This document shows, piece by piece, positions 59,723-64,000 of a DNA stretch of 64,000 nt. Under the pieces are notes generated by a model, which worked only from the letters and a program-made list of their open reading frames with translations, made no database searches and was not told the DNA's origin. Within the stretch, counting starts at the first letter, position 1. The number at the start of each line of letters is the position of its first letter. The position numbers and the translations under genes were made by a program. The stretch comes from Lachancea thermotolerans CBS 6340 (Eukaryota > Ascomycota > Saccharomycetes > Saccharomycetales > Saccharomycetaceae): assembly GCF_000142805.1 (NCBI RefSeq), contig NC_013080.1:992001-1056000 (forward strand). The letters are read 5' to 3'.

Positions 59723-60676
59723 TTACCTATTGTGGAATGAGAATTGTTTAAACTCCTTACCCAGTCTCTTCTTTCTCTTTCTGTCCATAACTTTCTCCCT
59801 TTGCTTGGCCTTCATATGGTCAAACTTGTACTTCTGGATAACTTTACGCTTTTCGCTTTCCTTGAGATGGTATTTGGTCTTGTTTCCCTTGTTAATTTCA
59901 GTTTCGTAGTCCTTCAAAATCTTGCGATCCAGGTCACGGTTCTTAAGGGTTTGTAGCTTTGATCTCATACTCGTTAGCTTTTCTTGCATTTCATCTCTCT
60001 CTCTTTCACTGATTTTGTTGACAAATTTACGATCGCTCAACAGCCTACTGAGCTCACTTATTTCCTTTTGTCTATATTCGTCAAGGAATTGGTACCGCTT
60101 TCTGATGCTTTCGTAGTCTTCAGCCTTACCTAATGATTTGTCGAAACGAATGTCCTGGTACAAATTCTCGTTCATACTTTTGGGCGTCTCCAGCCCTGGT
60201 ATCTTCCTTATTCTGGAGACCTTCTTCTTTGAAGATTGTTCTGAAGGGGCATGGCTCTTTTTTCTGTTCTTACCGTGGTCGGCTTTCGAGTTCTTGTTAC
60301 CGCGAACCACTTCTTCTTCTTCGAATAGTCCTTCATTCTCAGAGGAGCTATCTGAATTTTCGCCGAAAGATTCTTCAGTGTAAGACTTCGCTTTAAATGA
60401 ATCGGCTAGCTCAAGTTCCTTCTCCTTACTGCGTTTCGCATTTTTCAAGGCCGGCTTTGATTCGTTCTGAGATCCGGCTTTCTCCTTGCGGCTCTCTTCC
60501 TCAAGCTGGCGCTCTGCTCTTCTTAGTGCATCAAAAGATAAAGAGGACAACTCGTCATCACTGGCACTTTCATCCTCATCGGCGTATCTCTTCGACAGTG
60601 TTTTGAGGATTTCATCATCTTCTAATTCTTCGTCTGATTCATAACCAGGTTTCAGGTTTTTGAAGTAGTATGACAT
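59723..60676 (-). CDS. RRP36: Early pre-rRNA processing factor (90S pre-ribosome)
   Basis: A 317-residue component of the 90S pre-ribosome needed for early 18S rRNA cleavages (S. cerevisiae Rrp36, YOR287C, 300). [20 protein letters not shown] opens the protein, and an acidic, serine-rich N-terminal half follows. The conserved basic, coiled-coil C-terminal half has [20 protein letters not shown], then [20 protein letters not shown] and [12 protein letters not shown], and ends in a basic [20 protein letters not shown] chose the ATG at 60676; the two codons before it open only from a TTG. PAC elements lie just upstream. Confidence 0.94.
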   Translation of the reverse strand: MSYYFKNLKPGYESDEELEDDEILKTLSKRYADEDESASDDELSSLSFDALRRAERQLEEESRKEKAGSQNESKPALKNAKRSKEKELELADSFKAKSYTEESFGENSDSSSENEGLFEEEEVVRGNKNSKADHGKNRKKSHAPSEQSSKKKVSRIRKIPGLETPKSMNENLYQDIRFDKSLGKAEDYESIRKRYQFLDEYRQKEISELSRLLSDRKFVNKISERERDEMQEKLTSMRSKLQTLKNRDLDRKILKDYETEINKGNKTKYHLKESEKRKVIQKYKFDHMKAKQREKVMDRKRKKRLGKEFKQFSFHNR

Positions 60677-60986
60677 GGCCAACTGATGTCGTTCTTGTCA
60701 GCTCATCACTTTCATCTCATTTCATCAAGCTCATCTCAAAAATTGTCAATACTTTTTCCCCATACTCTCAGATAATCATTATATACAAGAAGGGAAATGG
60801 CGGGCTTTGAACAACTCTAAGGGATCGCATGCGAAAGCAGAGTAGCTTGAACTGAGGCCTTCTTGAGTTTGAGTCTTCTTGGGGTTTTGAGGCCTCTTGA
60901 GTTTCTAACGGCGAAATTTTATCGTCTTGTAGAGGTTATATAGCTTTCTATGTACATGAAGTGCATCACGGCAAAAAGAAGTACGG
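60677..60986. other. RRP36-MRPL44 intergenic region
   Basis: 310 bases between two minus-strand genes; the RRP36 promoter with PAC elements and the MRPL44 3' end. A repeated CTTGAGTTT/CTTCTTG-like pattern near 60850-60905 is simple sequence. Confidence 0.5.
60700..60735 (-). promoter_or_regulatory. Paired PAC elements of RRP36
   Basis: AGCTCATC at 60700 and 60728, the reverse of GATGAGCT, lie 24-60 bases before the RRP36 ATG, with two looser TTCATC copies between them and an A/T stretch (TCAAAAATTG) next to the outer one that recalls an RRPE. This is the ribosome-biogenesis promoter pattern also seen at YTM1. Confidence 0.7.
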
Positions 60987-61348
60987 TCACTGGGATTCTA
61001 TACTTTCTTTTAAGCTTAGCTTTCTGGAATATCTGTCAAAGTAGTTTCCAAGCTCCTTGAAAGTAAGATTCGAAGGATCCACTTCCATCTCGGTCTTGTC
61101 TTTAAACGTTACTTTGACAATAGGCGTTTTGACAGATCCGCCAGTGAGCAGCTCGTTCTGGATAGACGTTCCACTCAACCTCTGAGCAGGCGGTATAGCA
61201 CTAAGGAAGAGTCTAGCGCTTTTAGCTGAGTTCGTGATGGGTTAGTTGACGAAAAAGTATGACATAATTTGTATTACAAAACTCACATACCTTCTTTTCC
61301 AAATGGATTAAATCTCACGGAAACTTTCGTGAAAAACTTGGTAATCAT
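60987..61348 (-). CDS. MRPL44: Mitochondrial large-subunit ribosomal protein mL53 (two exons)
   Basis: Exons 61348-61291 and 61225-60987 join to give 98 residues, the same length as S. cerevisiae MRPL44 (YMR225C), which also has an intron. The spliced start is [19 protein letters not shown], then [20 protein letters not shown] across the junction; the second exon carries [20 protein letters not shown]. It is part of the mitochondrial 54S subunit. The basic N-terminus may serve as targeting sequence. Without splicing, only a 63-codon piece starting inside exon 2 would be seen. Confidence 0.95.
61226..61290 (-). other. MRPL44 intron (65 bases)
   Basis: It starts GTATGT and ends CTCAG on the minus strand, with branch sequence TCAACTAAC (core at 61241-61248) about 16 bases before the 3' end. 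The exon junction falls after the first base of an Ala codon and restores the mL53 reading frame. Confidence 0.93.
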
Positions 61349-61566
61349 GGCTCAACGACCTTAGAAGCTATTCACTAGTAAGGTACACTGGATTCGTAAC
61401 GGATTCGAAGCGCTTCCTCCATCGGAGGTTTAATTATCGAAATCGAAATCAACATTTATTCCGGGTAATACCCCTACAGAAGAGTTCGTAATGACTATTA
61501 AAGGAAGAGCTAATTCGAAAGCAAGGCTTTGGCCAGGAGCCTTGTGAACGAGGCGGTTACCAGCCT

Positions 61567-62502
61567 TCATAACTCGTCGTGCTCTAGCTTTTGTTTCGCA
61601 GGTGGCTTCCGAGTTTTCTTGTTCGATTTCAAGGCATCTAGAAAGTCCTGGCGCTTAGTAAATGGGCCTTCATTAGGGGAGGCAAACTTCGAGAGTAGTT
61701 TCCAGATATTAACTTTCTCAAAGGATTCTTCCTCGTAAATGTAGTACCTATGATCTTGAGTGTCAAAGAGCACTAGCATGCTCTTTTCAAGGTCATTCGC
61801 ATTTTCTCGTAACTCACTAAGGAAGTTTTGGAATTCAGGATGCAAATCCCGCAGTGCTTCCGGCGTGGTGCTGAGCTTAGAGTTCAGAAATAGGCTGAAG
61901 TCGACGGAACCCAGCCAGTCCAGTGCCAGACTTTTGTAGAGCGGGGATATCTTGTCCTTTTTTGAGAATAAAACCGCTTTATAGCGCACCTCGTTATTGC
62001 GGTTCAAGTGCTGAACTAACTTCTCTAGCCTGGTTATGCGAGTGATGTAGTTCTTGACCCTGGATATGCTAAAATCTACTATAGGCCGTAGTTTACGCTC
62101 GCCCTTGTAGACCTCACTGGCGTGATTTCCAAGTTTTAGTCGGTCCTTTCCTTTCTTACTGAGATCGACTTTGGGCGGCCTAAACACCATCAAGATTGGA
62201 AAGCCTTCGACGCGGTATTTCGCACACAACTGCTTGTTTTTTGCCAGGTCGCAGTTCACACTTGCTACCTGGACGATGCCGTCGAGATTTTTAGCGGCTC
62301 GCTGCAAAATAGGTTTGAGCATCTTGCAGTAACCACACCACGGAGCATAGAACTCTACCAACGTTGTGTAGTTGGTCTTGTGAACAACCTTGTCAAAGCT
62401 CTTAGGTGTCAATTCCATAATGTGTGGGGAATTGTCGTAAAAGTTCTGCGCCCACACGACGCATAGTCCCAAGAAAACCAACCATAGTCGTTGCAACAGC
62501 AT
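61567..62502 (-). CDS. MPD1: ER protein disulfide isomerase family member
   Basis: A 311-residue PDI-like protein of the ER lumen (S. cerevisiae Mpd1, YOR288C, 318). A signal peptide covers about 1-18 (LWLVFLGLCVVWAQ). The single thioredoxin domain has VEFYAPWCGYCKML, active-site Cys56 and Cys59, then VNCDLAKNKQLCAKYRVEGF and FPILMVFRPPKVDLSKKGK. It ends in the ER-retrieval signal HDEL. As I recall it, the S. cerevisiae site is CGHC; here it is CGYC, which usually makes the disulfide less oxidising. No break is visible. Confidence 0.95.
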   Translation of the reverse strand: MLLQRLWLVFLGLCVVWAQNFYDNSPHIMELTPKSFDKVVHKTNYTTLVEFYAPWCGYCKMLKPILQRAAKNLDGIVQVASVNCDLAKNKQLCAKYRVEGFPILMVFRPPKVDLSKKGKDRLKLGNHASEVYKGERKLRPIVDFSISRVKNYITRITRLEKLVQHLNRNNEVRYKAVLFSKKDKISPLYKSLALDWLGSVDFSLFLNSKLSTTPEALRDLHPEFQNFLSELRENANDLEKSMLVLFDTQDHRYYIYEEESFEKVNIWKLLSKFASPNEGPFTKRQDFLDALKSNKKTRKPPAKQKLEHDEL

Positions 62503-63008
62503 TCCACGCTGAGCTTTTGGAGACGAGCTTGATACAGGAACCTCGCGTTGAATGTTCCCAAAGAATAAACCTATGATTCTCTTGTTTTTTCGTTCATGAA
62601 GAGATAAATTAAAGCACCTGGTAATTTACTAGAGTGACGCACAATCAATCTTCCACGGCTTTGAAAGCTTATTTATTCGCAAACCCGCTCCGCTAAAAGC
62701 TTAGGGCTCTGTATGTGAGGAAAGCGCGTTCGGTTGAGCTAGTTCTGCGCCCTCAAGTGAAATCTTGTTTTTCTGTGTATGGGACCTCCAGGATTAAAAG
62801 AAATATGCGGGGTCAATACTTTCATGTAGTATGGACGGATTTACGCAAGTCATCTCTTCCAGGGCTGCAGGTTTTTACGTTTTGTTCTTCTCAATGGCGC
62901 CAACTGTGCCTTAATACGTCTTGGCCGGCTTGTGAAACTTAATTTAGTTATAAGGGATAGTGGTCAAAGAGCATCGACGGGTCTCGACCATCACCAGCAC
63001 ACGCAACA
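62503..63008. other. MPD1-YOR289W divergent intergenic region
   Basis: 506 bases. A CAGCGTG (minus, 62505-62511) equals the core of an unfolded-protein-response element, but it lies only three bases before the MPD1 ATG, too close to be convincing. The open frame 62715-62942 looks random. Confidence 0.5.
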
Positions 63009-63707
63009 ATGCCGGACGAATCTAAAAGCTCCCTTTACGCTTTCTACGCATTCTATCAGCTCTATGTACATCTCTTTTACGAAGGAAAGAAACCTCTGAG
63101 CTTTGACACTTTGCAAAAGCGACTCTCCCCCCGACTTGCTTGCAGCTCTATGAAGACAAGAGAGAGAACTTCTCTATTCATCACCTGGAAAAAGAGGTCG
63201 GCTAGTCAAGGCGAGTACTTGCTTAGAGGATGTGTTGGCACCTTCGCTAAACTTCCGCTTCTTGAAGGCATTGAAAAATACTCGATAATTGCAGCGTTAC
63301 AAGACCCCAGGTTCCCCCCAATCACTAAATCCGAATTCCCAGGTCTGAAATGCAGCTGTAATATTTTGCACAGCTTTTCAACGATCTACGGTAGTAGCGC
63401 TCCGACAGGAGATGTGTACGATTGGGAAATTGGTATTCACGGTGTTGAACTCAGGCTTCGAGACAGTACAAGAAGTCGCATTTTGAGCGCCACGTTTTTG
63501 CCAGAGGTTATTCTTGAGCAAGGCTGGAATGAGCGTGAGACTTTCAGGAGTCTCATCCGCAAGGCAGGCTTCTTGGGAGACATTGACGCTGCTCTGGACA
63601 ATTGGCAGGAGTATTTTGTCGAAGTTATTCGCTATGAAGGAAACAAGACAGAAATAAGTTATGAAGAATTTAACCAATTGTTAGGCAACGCAGCCACAAA
63701 TCAGTAG
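63009..63707 (+). CDS. YOR289W: AMMECR1-domain protein
   Basis: A 232-residue AMMECR1-family protein, by synteny S. cerevisiae YOR289W (251). The family is conserved from archaea to man, but its molecular role is unknown. The hallmark LRGCVGTF is near 74-81, preceded by a basic segment (TSLFITWKKR). Then come LPLLEGIEKYSIIAALQDPR, FPPITKSEFP, the block VYDWEIGIHGVELRL, and FLPEVILEQGWNERETFRSL. No targeting sequence is seen. It starts at the ATG at 63009 and is the last gene in the window. Confidence 0.93.
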   Translation: MPDESKSSLYAFYAFYQLYVHLFYEGKKPLSFDTLQKRLSPRLACSSMKTRERTSLFITWKKRSASQGEYLLRGCVGTFAKLPLLEGIEKYSIIAALQDPRFPPITKSEFPGLKCSCNILHSFSTIYGSSAPTGDVYDWEIGIHGVELRLRDSTRSRILSATFLPEVILEQGWNERETFRSLIRKAGFLGDIDAALDNWQEYFVEVIRYEGNKTEISYEEFNQLLGNAATNQ

Positions 63708-64000
63708 TTGTGCTGGATCCGTTTTACTAAATGCTTCATATTGATCACTCTTGCGACGCTAGTTGAACTGAGCGCAAAAAAAGCGTTCTTGGTGGCATTC
63801 TTCTTTTATCTTAGACGCTAGCTCAAGCAAGGATAGTTACCGGTTAAGGACGAAGAAACATTGGCTTTCTAGACATGAAATTAGGGCACTTAGGGCAATG
63901 TTCCTGTCCCGAGCCTCTCAGGAATGTTGAAACAGCTTCTGTGCCATACCCAGAGGGCCAAAATTGTTACCAAGACTGTCTGTTTGGGGAGTGGCTTTTT
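63708..64000. other. 3' flank of YOR289W to window end
   Basis: 293 bases with no recognisable gene. S. cerevisiae has SNF2 (YOR290C) next; none of its coding sequence is visible here. Confidence 0.5.

Noticed and set aside
62505-62511. Unfolded-protein-response core CAGCGTG at MPD1
   Set aside because: It ends three bases before the ATG, inside the expected leader, so it is likely chance.

Overview
This window is nuclear DNA from a budding yeast of the Saccharomycetaceae that split off before the whole-genome duplication (WGD). The evidence is gene order. Orthologues of two Saccharomyces cerevisiae blocks that are separate today, roughly YOR270C-YOR289W (chr XV) and YMR208W-YMR225C (chr XIII), are interleaved here in one ancestral order and mostly in single copy. 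The moderate GC content, very short introns and remains of a hAT transposon fit Lachancea best, but the genus is an inference. All gene names rest on remembered family sequence and synteny, not on a search.

Layout. 1-2.1 kb: 5' part of VPH1, cut by the window edge. 2.9-9.9 kb: ERG12, FSF1, YTM1 and a YMR209C-type methyltransferase. 9.9-11.7 kb: TPO4. 11.7-16.6 kb: a gene-poor stretch holding a decayed hAT transposase on the minus strand. 16.6-28 kb: DML1, MOD5, RIM20, EFR3, CEF1, CAF20. 28-39 kb: SCJ1, SKY1, an intron-containing SR-like RRM gene that I do not know from S. cerevisiae, GUA1, HEM4. 39-52 kb: TRS130, ESC1, ERG8, RFM1, a YMR221C-type transporter. 52-64 kb: FSH2/FSH3-type hydrolase, UBP8, PLP2, MRE11, YOR283W, RDL1, RDL2, RRP36, MRPL44 (intron), MPD1, YOR289W.

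The genes are mostly housekeeping. Functional links visible here: ERG12 and ERG8 catalyse consecutive mevalonate-pathway steps, and their promoters share a 9-mer resembling a sterol response element. YTM1 and RRP36 are ribosome-biogenesis genes with RRPE and/or PAC promoter elements. SCJ1 and MPD1 are ER folding factors with retrieval tails. SKY1, an SR-protein kinase, lies just downstream of a gene for an SR-like RNA-binding protein, a possible kinase-substrate pair. Expected neighbours MGL2, GAS3 and HUA2 are missing, and long empty gaps lie where the first two would be. I saw no tRNA, rRNA, CRISPR array, centromere or LTR element.
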